A program made the translations under genes and the position numbers. This document shows, piece after piece, positions 41,856 through 51,430 of a stretch of DNA of 64,000 nt (position 1 is the first letter of the stretch; each line of letters opens with the position of its first letter). Source of the DNA: Hippopus hippopus (lineage: Eukaryota > Mollusca > Bivalvia > Cardiida > Cardiidae). The notes under the pieces are model-generated. The model did not search any database. It saw nothing but the letters and a program-made list of their open reading frames with translations, and was not told the origin of the DNA. Location of the stretch: the NCBI GenBank assembly GCA_946811185.2, contig OX328103.1, positions 28,874,172 to 28,938,171 on the forward strand, written 5' to 3'.

Positions 41856-42099
41856 ACAGCCAGGTTATAAGGCGGTAGGAAGAAAGTTCCTCTGGGAATA
41901 AGTGCCAAAGATATGGAGTAATCTCATTCTTTCCAGCGATAAGCTGACTCTTTCCGCCCCGAATACATAAACCCTGTCGACGGTTGAAACTACAATCCAT
42001 TGAGAATTAGATTTTTATATGTTTCATTAAACAAGTAGGGCAGTATAGATCCAAGATTAAGCAGTCTGATCCTGATCTGTACCGTCCTCGGCGCTGAGA

Positions 42100-42160
42100 T
42101 CTTTCTCTCTGTCTGTCGGTCGGTCTGTTTCTCTCTGTTTGTTTCTCTATGTCTATCCGT

Positions 42161-42195
<35 letters not shown>
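42100..42195. repeat. (CTGT)n-type microsatellite
   Basis: CTCTGTCTGTCGGTCGGTCT... with ~9 CTGT units at the right. Directly preceded by a family B core fragment (42030-42090). Confidence 0.85.
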
Positions 42196-42197
<2 letters not shown>

Positions 42198-42321
42198 TGT
42201 GATAAAAGTTGTGCCATTAAAGCAAGTGCGCCTTGTTGTTGAAATAATTTTTGACATTTGCAGCAAAACTCAAAACATACTTTCTAAACATTCGATCGCC
42301 TTTTTACTCGAACAGAATCAA

Positions 42322-42475
42322 AGAAAGCGTAGGGTCGTTACCTCGAGACTACGGGCTCGATTCTCTCTCGAGGCCCTGGGTTTTTTCGTTTGAATGTCTT
42401 TGGGGAGGGCATTGCAGAATCCTAGTCAAGTAATGGCAAAGTCCAGAGAAGAATTGTTGAGTTGTCGCTAAGCTT
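42322..42475 (+). mobile_element. SINE family 2 fragment
   Basis: AGCGTAGGGTCGTTACCTCG, GGCTCGATTCTCTCTCGAGG, GGGCATTGCAGAATCCTAG. Confidence 0.55.
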
Positions 42476-42540
42476 TACTGAAAATGAGGGCGGTATAGAT
42501 CTAAGACCACGCTGCACCTTGTATGCAGTCTGATCTTAAT

Positions 42541-42746
42541 CTGTAGGCTGCTAAGTGCGACTCGAGGACCTTTTGCAAACAGTGCAGATCAAAATCAGAC
42601 TACACAAAACATACAGTCTGATATTGGATCTACACTGTCCGACAAGGACACTTTTTTCCCCAAAAATAACTTTGAAATAACAACATTTGGGTGTTTTACT
42701 ATGGGCTTTGAAGTTTCATGTAATCTATTTAGCCGGATAGGGTTAA
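42541..42746 (+). mobile_element. MITE family B copy
   Basis: CTGTAGGCTGCTAAGTGCGA to TAGCCGGATAGGGTTAA. CpG-eroded core CAGACTACACAAAACATACAG. Preceded by another B core at 42480-42540. Confidence 0.75.
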
Positions 42747-42748
42747 TA

Positions 42749-43015
42749 TATGGCTTGCAACATGCGAAAATGGGCACTCGGACATTTGCGTAAAGTGTCG
42801 TCTCGGATCAGCCTGCGCAGTCCGCGCAGTCTGATCCGAGACGACACTTTCCGATCGTGTGTGATTTTCTGTTTCACGCAAGTCTACTGTAGGACAAAAT
42901 CTAATGTTGACGTATACTGTGGTCTCGGATTAGCCTGCGCGGACTGCGCAAGCTGATCCGAAACGACACTCTCCGCAAATGTCAGAAAGACCATTTTCAC
43001 ATGTTGCAAGCCAAA
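42749..43015 (+). mobile_element. MITE family D copy
   Basis: ATGGCTTGCAACATGCGAAA to TTTTCACATGTTGCAAGCCA. Two hairpins, CGGATCAGCCTGCGCAGTCC with inverse and CGGATTAGCCTGCGCGGACT with inverse. Confidence 0.78.
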
Positions 43016-43031
43016 TTATTATGCGAGAAAT

Positions 43032-43330
43032 TTGAGCCATGCTCTATGCAAAAAGGAGCTGTCAAAAAGGGGCTTAATGCATCTGCACAGAGTATCGAGC
43101 AATGTTAGCCCGCGCAATCCGCGCAGGCTAACCTGGGTCGAAACTTTTTGCTAATGGTCAATTTTCTGCATGGAAAAGGGCCAAACAACCTCCAGATCCA
43201 GTCGATTGTGAGCCTATATGGATTTTATAAATCCATAATAGTTTTTATAAATCCATAATAGTACGATGACTTGCTTGGTGTAATGCATTATGTAGTTGCA
43301 TTAAGCCCCCATTTGCCAGAGCATGGATCA
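43032..43330 (+). mobile_element. MITE family C copy with small internal duplications
   Basis: GAGCCATGCTCTATGCAAAA to CCATTTGCCAGAGCATGGATC. An extra AGGAGCTGTCAAAAAGG block near the left end, and TTTTATAAATCCATAATAG repeated twice near 43225-43261. Confidence 0.75.
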
Positions 43331-43559
43331 TCTATTTTTAAGGGGAGCTAGAAATGAACAGAAGAGAAATCGTCGTATGTTATACATATATTTGTTTAAC
43401 TTCGGTTTGTTTTATGAAAGGATGGATGTATTGATATCCTCAAAATGCCTTATGCTGTGTTTATCTCTTATTTTTCATCTATTTACAGAGAAGTTCCTGG
43501 CATCAACACAAAATAAAAAAAAAAGTTTCTGAGTTTCGGTTACATGCAGCTCGCTGGTT

Positions 43560-44030
43560 TACCACGTGATATCGCAGGATTCTACGCAGTTTTGAACTAA
43601 GATCGCCTGCAACTTCCAGTCGTCTGCAGTAACTCAAGTGAAACGCGCTTGGAACTGTTTTAGTTCAGCGTTTGTTGTGAAATATACAGAATGCCTCAGG
43701 GCCTCCAAAGACTAGCATTTCGTACAGGATAATTCAATGACGGAGTATATGTAAAAGTTAAATAGTTAATAAAACTTATTATTTTTTTTTAACGGCTTCA
43801 CAGAATCGAGATAGTGAGGTATTTTTCAGCGCTTTGTGTTACACATCGTGTCTAATATGGGAAGATAGATTATCCAGTGGTATGATATTGATGGAGTAGG
43901 AATTCCAACGCTGGCTTCCTGCAGAACGGTGTCTGGATATGATATGATAAATTGTTTTATAAATCCACCACCATAACCTCTGTGATAAGTTACAAACTTT
44001 TCAGAAACTTACAGGACACGATCCTTGAAG
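43560..44030. other. Upstream region of the ASB-like gene
   Basis: No repeat family ends recognised, unlike most of the window; less AT-rich than its surroundings, so possibly regulatory sequence. Confidence 0.35.
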
Positions 44031-44034
44031 GGAT

Positions 44035-44042
44035 TATATAAG
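44035..44042 (+). promoter_or_regulatory. TATA box (TATATAAG) of the ASB-like gene
   Basis: Lies 151 nt upstream of the ATG; a start of transcription near 44065-44072 is predicted, where TCAACT could serve as an initiator. A possible 5' UTR intron follows at 44088-44176 (GTAAGG...TTTTCTCTAG), whose removal would also remove upstream ATGs. Confidence 0.55.
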
Positions 44043-44185
44043 CCTTGGTGCATTATAAAGGATCGAAGAAGTCAACTGCTGCATGTGGTAAGGTCTAAAA
44101 GCGTTAGAAAATTAACTACGGTGCATTCATTCGAATGTGTATGAAGAATATATAGTTTCGAATTACTTTTCTCTAGAACGTGAAC

Positions 44186-45514
44186 ATGGAGGTTAGTGCG
44201 GGTACGTCGACAATGCTCAATCCGATTCCTGGCCCCTCCAGTATAGTACCTGGCACATCTGGTCTTCCAAAAGGTCCCAAAAAACGACAGTGTCTTTCAG
44301 AACGAATACTGTATGCCAGAGCTCGCCTAAATAGAATCTCACAACGAAAAAAACTTCTATTTATGGACTCACACGAAGACAAATTCGGTGAATATACACA
44401 TCTCAGTGAAGACGAGCAGCTTCTGGAGGCAGCAAAAGCAGGCAAAGATACCAAAGTTAAAATGTTACTGTCTCAGGGGAACTGTGACAAAGGTTATGTT
44501 GACGACACTGGGCGCTCCGCCCTTCACTGGGTCGCGGAATATGGCTATATGAGAGTATTATATACCCTTATAGAGGGCGGTTGGAACATTAACCATATGG
44601 ATGATAAGAAACAAACGCCTCTTCATGTGGCGTGTGACCACCGCAATGGCAACATTGCCGCCTGTTTGATCTCACATGGCTGTAAAATTCGGACAATGGA
44701 CGTCAATGGTGTGACTCCTTTACATCGTGCAATACACTCAAACCTCGAGACAATCGCCTGCATGCTCTGCAATCTTGGAGCAGATGTCAATGCCAAAAGT
44801 AACACTGGTTGGACACCTCTGCACGAGGCCTCTCGTATCGGAAATGAATACTTGGTCAAAAAGCTCATTAAAGACGGTGCAAATGTCAATGCAATCGCAG
44901 AGTGCAATTCATCTCCTTTTTTAACCGCTGTGTTCTATTATCGGATCTCACAAAGGGCGGCATATAACTGCCTTGAACCAATCCTCTATCACTTTATAGA
45001 CAACGGCAGCCAGCTCAGCTTGTCAGATGGCCAATGGACCCCGTTGAATTCTGCAATTGCGGTTTATAACAGCAAAGTGGCTGGAAAATTAATCTATCAT
45101 GGTTGTCAGATTCCTGAACCGCAAAAATTTGGGAGAAGCATACTCGTGGAAACGTTTACAAAATGCGACGATTATGTCACTAAATTACTTGTGCATGCCG
45201 GGTACCACCCCTCACCGGAAGAGGTCGAGTTGTGTGCCCGACGCATACCGACCTTTTCACTTACTTTTCTACGGCTCGCGTTCCCCGAATATGAAGGTGG
45301 AAAGGGAAGACACGAGCTTGAAATTGTCAAATTTTTACGAGAAACCACTTGCCAACCGTTTTCGCTTCAAGCAATATGCAGAAAATCCATCCGCCATGCT
45401 CTCAATAGGGCATCACGTGATTCCTCCATCTTGGGAAGGATTCCCCTTCTTCCGTTGCCAGAAAGACTCAAACAGTACATTTCTCTTCGGGAATATGCAA
45501 TGCGATTTATATAA
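44186..45514 (+). CDS. Ankyrin repeat and SOCS box protein (ASB-like)
   Basis: 442-residue protein in one exon. The ATG at 44186 is chosen because the frame upstream offers only GTG, and GAACATGG is a good initiation context. Residues 1-70 are Pro/Ser- then Lys/Arg-rich and probably disordered. Ankyrin repeats follow at about 77-105, 109-138, 142-171, 175-204, 208-237 and weaker ones at 242-340, with the consensus signatures TPLHVAC, TPLHRAI, TPLHEAS and GADVNAK. The C-terminus (about 388-432) is a SOCS box: a BC-box PFSLQAICRKSIRHAL expected to bind Elongin B/C, and IPLLPLPERLKQYI with the LPLP Cul5 box. By family it would act as a substrate receptor of a Cullin-5 RING ubiquitin ligase, the ankyrin surface choosing the substrate. 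The substrate and the exact vertebrate ASB counterpart cannot be told. Intact, no frameshift; lack of introns may point to an old retrocopy or a lineage-specific intronless gene. Confidence 0.93.
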   Translation: MEVSAGTSTMLNPIPGPSSIVPGTSGLPKGPKKRQCLSERILYARARLNRISQRKKLLFMDSHEDKFGEYTHLSEDEQLLEAAKAGKDTKVKMLLSQGNCDKGYVDDTGRSALHWVAEYGYMRVLYTLIEGGWNINHMDDKKQTPLHVACDHRNGNIAACLISHGCKIRTMDVNGVTPLHRAIHSNLETIACMLCNLGADVNAKSNTGWTPLHEASRIGNEYLVKKLIKDGANVNAIAECNSSPFLTAVFYYRISQRAAYNCLEPILYHFIDNGSQLSLSDGQWTPLNSAIAVYNSKVAGKLIYHGCQIPEPQKFGRSILVETFTKCDDYVTKLLVHAGYHPSPEEVELCARRIPTFSLTFLRLAFPEYEGGKGRHELEIVKFLRETTCQPFSLQAICRKSIRHALNRASRDSSILGRIPLLPLPERLKQYISLREYAMRFI

Positions 45515-45970
45515 CCTTCAATCTTCTATTCTTCATTTATATTAACTGTTCGAACAACAGATACCCGTCACGTGGCACGGTCAATTAAGATAAAGCAGCG
45601 TACTATTATCGCTGAATAGCATTAACGTTAAGAACCATGTTAATTGAGCTCTTTCGAACTGATCTCTGTGAACTGTCTGTGTACCCGACAATTGATTGCG
45701 GTCAATCCAAAGGCCTATTCTGATATTGTGATATCATGTTGTTTAAATATATCTATTTGGTAAAAAGAAGCGACGCACTTATACTTTCAATGCTTGCTTT
45801 CTAATAACAATAGCGACAAGCGGTACCCTGAAATTTTGGGGTAACAGTAACCTGTACTCGTATTATGTATCTGAGTTGACCATGCCACCTCGATGGGCAC
45901 CCATAGTTTTGAACTGCAATCTTGTTTTCTTATTCATATCGTTTTACTACCCCCCCCCCCCCCCCAAAAA
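45515..45970. other. 3' flank of the ASB-like gene
   Basis: No clear AATAAA near the stop. A C-run then A-run lies at about 45951-45976. No other feature recognised. Confidence 0.4.
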
Positions 45971-45976
45971 AAAAAC

Positions 45977-46170
45977 CACCCGACTTTTAACGAACCGAAG
46001 GAGGATTTGAAACCATTGTGGGAAATGGAGTAAATGCTGATATTTTCTCCGTTTCCCACAATGCTTTCTTTTGAAAGACAAATTTCACGTTCTGCATAAA
46101 ATTAAATCTGTCGTCTGTAAATGCTTCAATTTAGACATCACTAATATTTTGTTGTCTGGTAAATAATTAA
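45977..46170 (+). mobile_element. MITE family A copy, abutting family B
   Basis: GACTTTTAACGAACCGAAGG, hairpin with deleted loop (TGCTGATATTTTCTCCG), right end GTCTGGTAAATAATTAA shared with the next element. Confidence 0.7.
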
Positions 46171-46378
46171 CCCTTATCCTGCTAAATATGTTAAATGAAA
46201 CTTTCGAGCCGATAGTATAAACCCAAATGTTGCTCTTTCAAACTTATTTCTAGGACAAAAATATCTCCTTATCGGACAGTGTAGATTGAAGATCAGACTG
46301 CACGTTCTGTGCAGTCTGATCTTAATCTACACTGTCCGCAATAGGTCAGTGAGTTGCGCTTAGCAGCCAAAAGGTTAA
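46167..46378 (-). mobile_element. MITE family B, intact copy
   Basis: TTAACCCTTATCCTGCTAAA to TTAGCAGCCAAAAGGTTAA, TTAA both ends. Core GACTGCACGTTCTGTGCAGTC. Confidence 0.82.
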
Positions 46379-46762
46379 TCCTCAGATTTCTATCCGTATG
46401 AATTGTAGACTTCCATTTGGCGGAAAAGACTCTTGAAAACGCTACGATTTCATGACTGCTTTCAAGAGAATATTTCTCAAAGAGTCAGTGTATTTCAAAG
46501 ATTAGTTTCACAAGATTTCTCATTTTGATCTTGATCTACGCTGTCCGCACCTACGCGTTAAGTTGCCAAACTATGCTGAAGTTTAATTTGCGCATCTCTA
46601 ACTCCTGGGCTCATATTTTGGAACTACTATTGATACCATTCTTGGTCTAATTCCAACGAATGGTGTAAATTTCAATGTGATGCAAGTAGGCAGAGACCTA
46701 ACAAGATCTCAGTATAACAATGCATCGACAGACCTGTTTGGTGATATTATGTTTGTATTATT

Positions 46763-46972
46763 TAACCATTTAATAAACAACATTGTGATTTCACAACCCT
46801 GGGAAAGGAGGCCTCCGAAAACATTGTAGGAAAAGGAAAATATGCTGGTGACCAGCATTTTCTATTTTTCTCAATGTTTTCTACCTACCACAGAATGTAC
46901 CAATTTTGAATCTACTTTGTGCAGATATCCTTGAGTTGGGATGAGTCCGTAATTTTGCCCGCTGGTTAATAG
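46763..46972 (+). mobile_element. MITE family A copy
   Basis: TTAACCATTTAATAAACAAC, hairpin centred on CTGGTGACCAGC at about 46849, worn right end GCCCGCTGGTTAATAG. Confidence 0.68.
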
Positions 46973-46997
46973 TGAAACCTTTACCTTTCATGAAATT

Positions 46998-47070
46998 CTT
47001 TTAGAAAATATTGTAGGAAAGGAAGCAATTGCCTGCAGCAAGCAATTCTTCCTTTTTCCCACAATGTGTT
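46998..47070 (+). mobile_element. MITE family A variant hairpin (AATTGC core)
   Basis: GAAAATATTGTAGGAAAGGA, inner AGCAATTGCCTGCAGCAAGC, partner TTTTTCCCACAATGTG. Same inner palindrome type as the array at 38655. Confidence 0.65.
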
Positions 47071-47071
47071 C

Positions 47072-47628
47072 TATATCAATCAAAAGAAGATAATTTTATT
47101 TCCCTACAATGTTTTTCGATTGCCACTTCCAAAAAAGCTTTAAGTATAGAAACTGTCTTTACAATGGTCGGTTAATAAGAAACTCCGTATTCAAAAATAC
47201 ATGTATTTATATCATATTTTTTTTACATCTATACATGAAATATATACGTTGTACAATCAATTTTTGTCTATGTTCACTGTATTAATTTGATTCCAATGTA
47301 ATCAATATTGAAAAAAAAAAAAAATTTCTAGACAATCGACCATGGTATTTTTGTTTATTTCATTTCTCTAATGAATCCAGCAGCTACACTCAAAGAAATG
47401 TGCAATGATTCACTCAAGTATTTGACTGCTTAAAGTGATTCCACAGACAGAGCCTCTGGTCAAAAGGAGAAAAGGCCATAATTTTTTTCAAAAAGTATCT
47501 GCTGCATACTAGACAAGCTGGCAGCTGCAGCAGGTACATGTTCAGAAGGTTGTGACATGTGACAATTTGCTGAAAGCAACATACTTCTTACTTCGTTACA
47601 TTCATTTTGTACTGTCTATGCACCAAAA
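47072..47628. other. No recognised feature
   Basis: AT-rich with A-run near 47313-47325. No repeat ends or coding signals recognised. Confidence 0.35.
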
Positions 47629-47630
47629 TA

Positions 47631-47855
47631 GGTCTTGCTCTGTGAAAAGGTGGATTAAAGCATCTGCAAAAATTGTCAACACCTGTCAGCCTGTGCAGTC
47701 CATGCAGGTTGACATGGGTTGAAACCTTTTTGCTGTTTGAAAATTTTATGCGTGTCCAAGGACTACTCCATTACTATCTATTCAATGGTCAGACTAACTG
47801 GATTTTATGGATCCCTAATTATGTGATGTCTTGTTTGGAATAATGAATCATGATC
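47631..47855 (+). mobile_element. MITE family C, right end lost
   Basis: GGTCTTGCTCTGTGAAAAGG, core CTGTCAGCCTGTGCAGTCCA with inverse, then ATTTTATGGATCCCTAATTA. Confidence 0.7.
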
Positions 47856-48191
47856 ACAATCCTTGAAATATTTTATGGGGAAAGCATGGGTGAAAACAAA
47901 AGTGGGATTTTCCCTGACCCCATTTCTTTGAATTCGGACCCCAAAATTTTCTAACACCCCCCTCCATCTAGATGTTCGCCCCCTTTATCTATTTGAAGGG
48001 GTTAAATGACCACAGTACAGGAAAGTCAAGATAAAATCCTGCAGTAGATGTATTTTTCAGATACAAGTTTGATATTTGAAAAAAGTCTTCTCAAGGGGCA
48101 TATCAATGAAATGTTGCAAAGTGGTTTTTTTTAACCAAGAAAAATCCCAAGATTTTATACATGAGAAAATAAACTATTGTTCTTTGGGAAG

Positions 48192-48411
48192 AATAACTCT
48201 TTACCACGGAGTCCCAAGTTCTAACAACTCTGAAGAAGCAGCCTTTGAAAACATTGTCGGACAGGAGAATGCTGGAAACCAGCATTTTCTCCTGCTTGCA
48301 CAATGTTTCTACTCTTTCAAAGGAAAATCCCATCAATTCAGTTACATCTACATTGTTGGCAAATGCTTTCAATTATGACATGTGTTAAATTTTGTTATGT
48401 GGTTAAAAGAT
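48192..48411 (+). mobile_element. MITE family A copy
   Basis: ATAACTCTTTACCACGGAGT, shortened hairpin ACATTGTCGGACAGGAGAA with inner CTGGAAACCAG, right end TATGTGGTTAAAAGA. Confidence 0.72.
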
Positions 48412-48574
48412 AATGAAGCTTTGGAAAAAAAGGAAGAATGAAGCAAAAAATGCTTTTTGATCAATTTAAAACATTTAGTGGTAAGATTAAAGAGCAATCT
48501 AAATTTACTTATCAATGATAACTGAATATCCTAAACCTATTGTTGTTATATGACAACGCAGTATTATTTACTTC

Positions 48575-48842
48575 ATTTAACCTGATCCTGACCTTTATGC
48601 TGAATTTATAAATAGGCATACAAGTAGAACTCTTGACTTTTATTCAGGATGTTGTTTATACACTGGAAGGTACAGGAAAGCAATTGAATTTGCTCATACT
48701 GTACAAGACATTTCCATGACCATTCGGGAAATATGCCGAAGGCAGCTCTGTGCGATGCCGAGGGTAAAAAAACAGAATTTTGATTTATGTAAATGATGTT
48801 GACCTGGGACAGGTTACATGAAGTTGGCGATAACATGGTTGC
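48575..48842 (+). repeat. Dispersed ~260-bp repeat, copy 1
   Basis: CTTCATTTAACCTGATCCTG, CATGACCATTCGGGAAATAT, GCCGAAGGCAG and GTAAATGATGTTGACCTGGG. The same order recurs at 51893-52150. Confidence 0.75.
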
Positions 48843-48890
48843 AACATGTGTGCAAAAGAACCATGAGTTACTTACCTTGAGTAGTAAACA

Positions 48891-50607
48891 ACAAGAGGGC
48901 CATGATGGCCCTGAAGTCGCTCACCTGAGTCTTTTGACCAAACATGACCCATTTTCAATCTCATTTGATATATTATGATAAATTTTCATATTTGACTGAA
49001 AATGTCCCTTTTCATGAGTATTTGACTGAATGTTGCATCTCCAGCATACGGAAGTTTTTTGAAGGTTTGACTCAGTGACTTAGTTATTGACCCTACATGA
49101 CTCATTTGCAAACTGGTCTAAGAAATCATTTTAAGACAAACATTCTGACAAAGTTTCATGAGTATTGCACTAAAAATGAGGCCTCTAGATAGTACACAAG
49201 GTTTTTCAAAAATTCGACCTAGTGACCTAGTTTTTGACCCGACATGACCCATTTTTTAACCTGTCTGAGGTATCATCAAGACAAACATTCTGACTAACTT
49301 TCAAGAGTTTTGGACTGAAAATGTGGCCTCTACAGCGTACACAAGGTTTTTCTAAGATGTGACCTAGTGACCTAGTTTTTGACCAGACATGACCCATTTT
49401 TGAACTCGTGCTAGGTATCATCAAGACAAACATTTTGACCAATTTTCAAGATTTTTGGACAGAAAATGTGGCCTCTACAGCGTACACAAGGTTTTTCTAA
49501 GATTTAACCTAGTGCCCTAGTTTTTGACCCGACATGACCCATTTTCAAACTCATATGAGGTATCATCAAGACAAACATTCTGACCAACTTTCAAGAGTTT
49601 TGGACAGAAAATGTGGCTTCTAGAGCACAGACAAGGTTTTTCTAAGATTTGACCTACTGACCTAGTTTTTGACCAGGCATGACCCATTTTTGAACTTATG
49701 CAAGGTACATGTATCATCAAGACAATTATTTTTACCAATTTTCAAGATTTTTGGATAGAAAATGTGGCCTCTAGAGCATATACAAGGTTTTTCTAAGATT
49801 TGACCTACTGACCTAGTTTTAGACCCTACATGACCCATTTTTGAATTTGTCCAAGATATCATCAAGACAAACATTCTGACTAACTTTCAAGAGTTTTGGA
49901 CTGAAGATGTGGCCTCTACAGCGTACAAAGGGTTTTTCTAAGATGTGACCTACCTACCTAGTTTTTGATTGGACATGACCCATTTTTGAACTCGTGCTAG
50001 GTATCATCAAGACAAACAATCTGACCAATTTTCAAGATTTTTGGACAGAAAATGTGGCCTATAGAGCATACACAAGGTTTTTCTAAGATTTGACCTAGTG
50101 CCCTAGTCTTTGACCTGACATGGCCCATTTTCAAACTTGTCTGAGGTATCATCAAGACAAACATTCTGACCAACTTTCAAGAGTTTTATACAGAAAATGT
50201 GGCTTCTAGAGCATACACAAGGTTTTTCTAAGATTTGACCTAGTGACCTAGTTTTTTAACTGACATGACCCATTTTCAAACTCGTTTGAGATATTATCAA
50301 GACAAACATTCTGACCAACTTTCAAGAGTTTTGGATTGGAAATGTGGCCTCTAGAGCGTACACAAGGTTTTTCTAAGATTTGACCTAATGACCTAGTTTT
50401 TGACCTGTAATGACCCATTATCAAACTCGTCCGAGATATCATTGAGACAAACATTCTTACCAAGTTCCATGAGTATAGGACTGAAAATGTGGCCTCTAGA
50501 GTGTACACAAGGTAAAAGTTGATGACGGATAACGAACGGACGACGGATGCCGGACACTGCACGATCACAAAAGCTCACCTTGAGCACTTTGTGCTCAGGT
50601 GAGCTAA
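48891..50607 (+). mobile_element. Helitron-like element with ~145-bp tandem core
   Basis: The left end carries AGGGCCATGATGGCCCT and subterminal GCTCACCTGAG (48919-48929). The right end has a hairpin TGAGCAC-TTT-GTGCTCA (50581-50597), the inverted CTCAGGTGAGC (50594-50604) and CTAA. A 3' hairpin followed closely by CTRR is a Helitron hallmark. Between them are about ten ~145-bp units with GACCTAGTGACCTAGTTTTT, ACATGACCCATTTT and GAGGTATCATCAAGACAAAC. The layout resembles bivalve 'pearl'/BIV160-type repeats (from memory). No Rep/helicase gene, so it is non-autonomous. Confidence 0.8.
49053..50512 (+). repeat. ~145-bp tandem repeat core, about ten units
   Basis: Units start near GGTTTTTCTAAGATTTGACC at about 49055, 49200, 49346, 49491, 49636, 49787, 49931, 50076, 50222 and 50367. 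Length is regular except for the unit holding an insertion near 49705 (GTACATGTATC). Confidence 0.88.
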
Positions 50608-50824
50608 AAAGAGAACACTAGTTAATTCCCTTGAGCAATAAAACCATTGAAACATAACTTTATGGTCTCTGCTAGGAACTACTTTTAGATAATTTTTCGG
50701 AAAAGAAACCTTTCTAATACTATCAAGTCCTCCTTTTCCCACTGTTTTACACATTATCTTAATACAGACATTTTCTTTTTCCTTAAATATTTCTTTGTAT
50801 AGCCTGTACTGGCTATTCCTCACA

Positions 50825-51012
50825 TGTGTTTTCACGAGCCTGAAGAAGGCTTTTGAAAACATTGGAAAGGACAAAATGCTGGTAACCAGCATTTCATCCT
50901 TTTCCCAAAATGTTTTCTACCCTTTTATGAACATACATATATTCCATTATTTGAGCCACATTAAATTTGTTGCCTGCAAATATTTTAATAAGGACTCTCT
51001 GTTAAAGAGGTT
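50825..51012 (+). mobile_element. MITE family A copy in the CENP-T 3' flank
   Basis: GAGCCTGAAGAAGGCTTTTG, slightly shortened left arm ACATTGGAAAGGACAAAATG, inner CTGGTAACCAG. Right end worn. Confidence 0.68.
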
Positions 51013-51080
51013 ATGTTAGGTCTGCCTTTAAGTACAGTCTGTACAAAAACACAACAAACAAATAAAAGATATTACCCATT

Positions 51081-51190
51081 AATAACAGTTCATCATATTC
51101 TCTTCACTAAAGTCTGAAATAAGACTTTTAGTTTTCATCTCTCTTCCTTGAGCAAGAGCTTCTCTATCAGCAGAGTAAAGATGTCCAAAG
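51081..51190 (-). pseudogene. Degenerate copy 2 of the CENP-T last exon
   Basis: On the minus strand it keeps CATCTTTACTCTGCTGATAG, AAGGAAGAGAGATGAAAACT and GAACTGTTATTAATG, aligning with the exon at 51310. In-frame changes destroy the protein sequence. It lies in the expected 3' UTR. Confidence 0.6.
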
Positions 51191-51200
51191 TAATGCTCGT

Positions 51201-51294
51201 CTGTTACAGTTCATTTATGTTTCCTACTCTAGCAACTGGAATAGTCTCTCTTCCAATTGTAGAAAATTCTCTATGATAGAGTACACACACTCTG
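51201..51294 (-). pseudogene. Degenerate copy 1 of the CENP-T last exon
   Basis: Minus strand TGTGTACTCTATCATAGAGA, TTTTCTACAATTGGAAGAGA, then CCAGTTGCTAGAGTAGGAAA, aligning along most of the real exon. A deletion after GAAGAGAGAC shifts the frame, and TAG replaces GGG-type codons. Confidence 0.75.
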
Positions 51295-51309
51295 CGAAGA
51301 CTTATCTAT

Positions 51310-51430
51310 CTATAATAATTCTATTCTGTTTCCTGCCCTAGCAACTGGGATAAGTTTTCGTCTCTCTTCCATGGGTAGAAATTTCTCTATCAGTGAATAC
51401 AGACACTGTTTCTCATGCACCAAACCTTGC
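51310..51430 (-). CDS. CENP-T last exon
   Basis: 121 nt: completes Arg (AG|G), then QGLVHEKQCLYSLIEKFLPM and EERRKLIPVARAGNRIELL, stop TAG at 51312-51310. Acceptor CCACTTTCAG just above. Confidence 0.93.

Noticed and set aside
44180..44188. Start of the ASB-like protein at 44180
   Set aside because: The codon at 44180 is GTG; the first ATG in frame is 44186 and has a good eukaryotic context.
44173..44907. Minus-strand open frames inside the ASB-like gene
   Set aside because: They are antisense to a clear ankyrin/SOCS coding sequence and have no family similarity.
49227..50587. Repeated short minus-strand proteins (NVCLDD..., SKTRSLGQILEKPC...)
   Set aside because: They are translations of the ~145-bp tandem core of the Helitron-like element, broken by stops in every unit.
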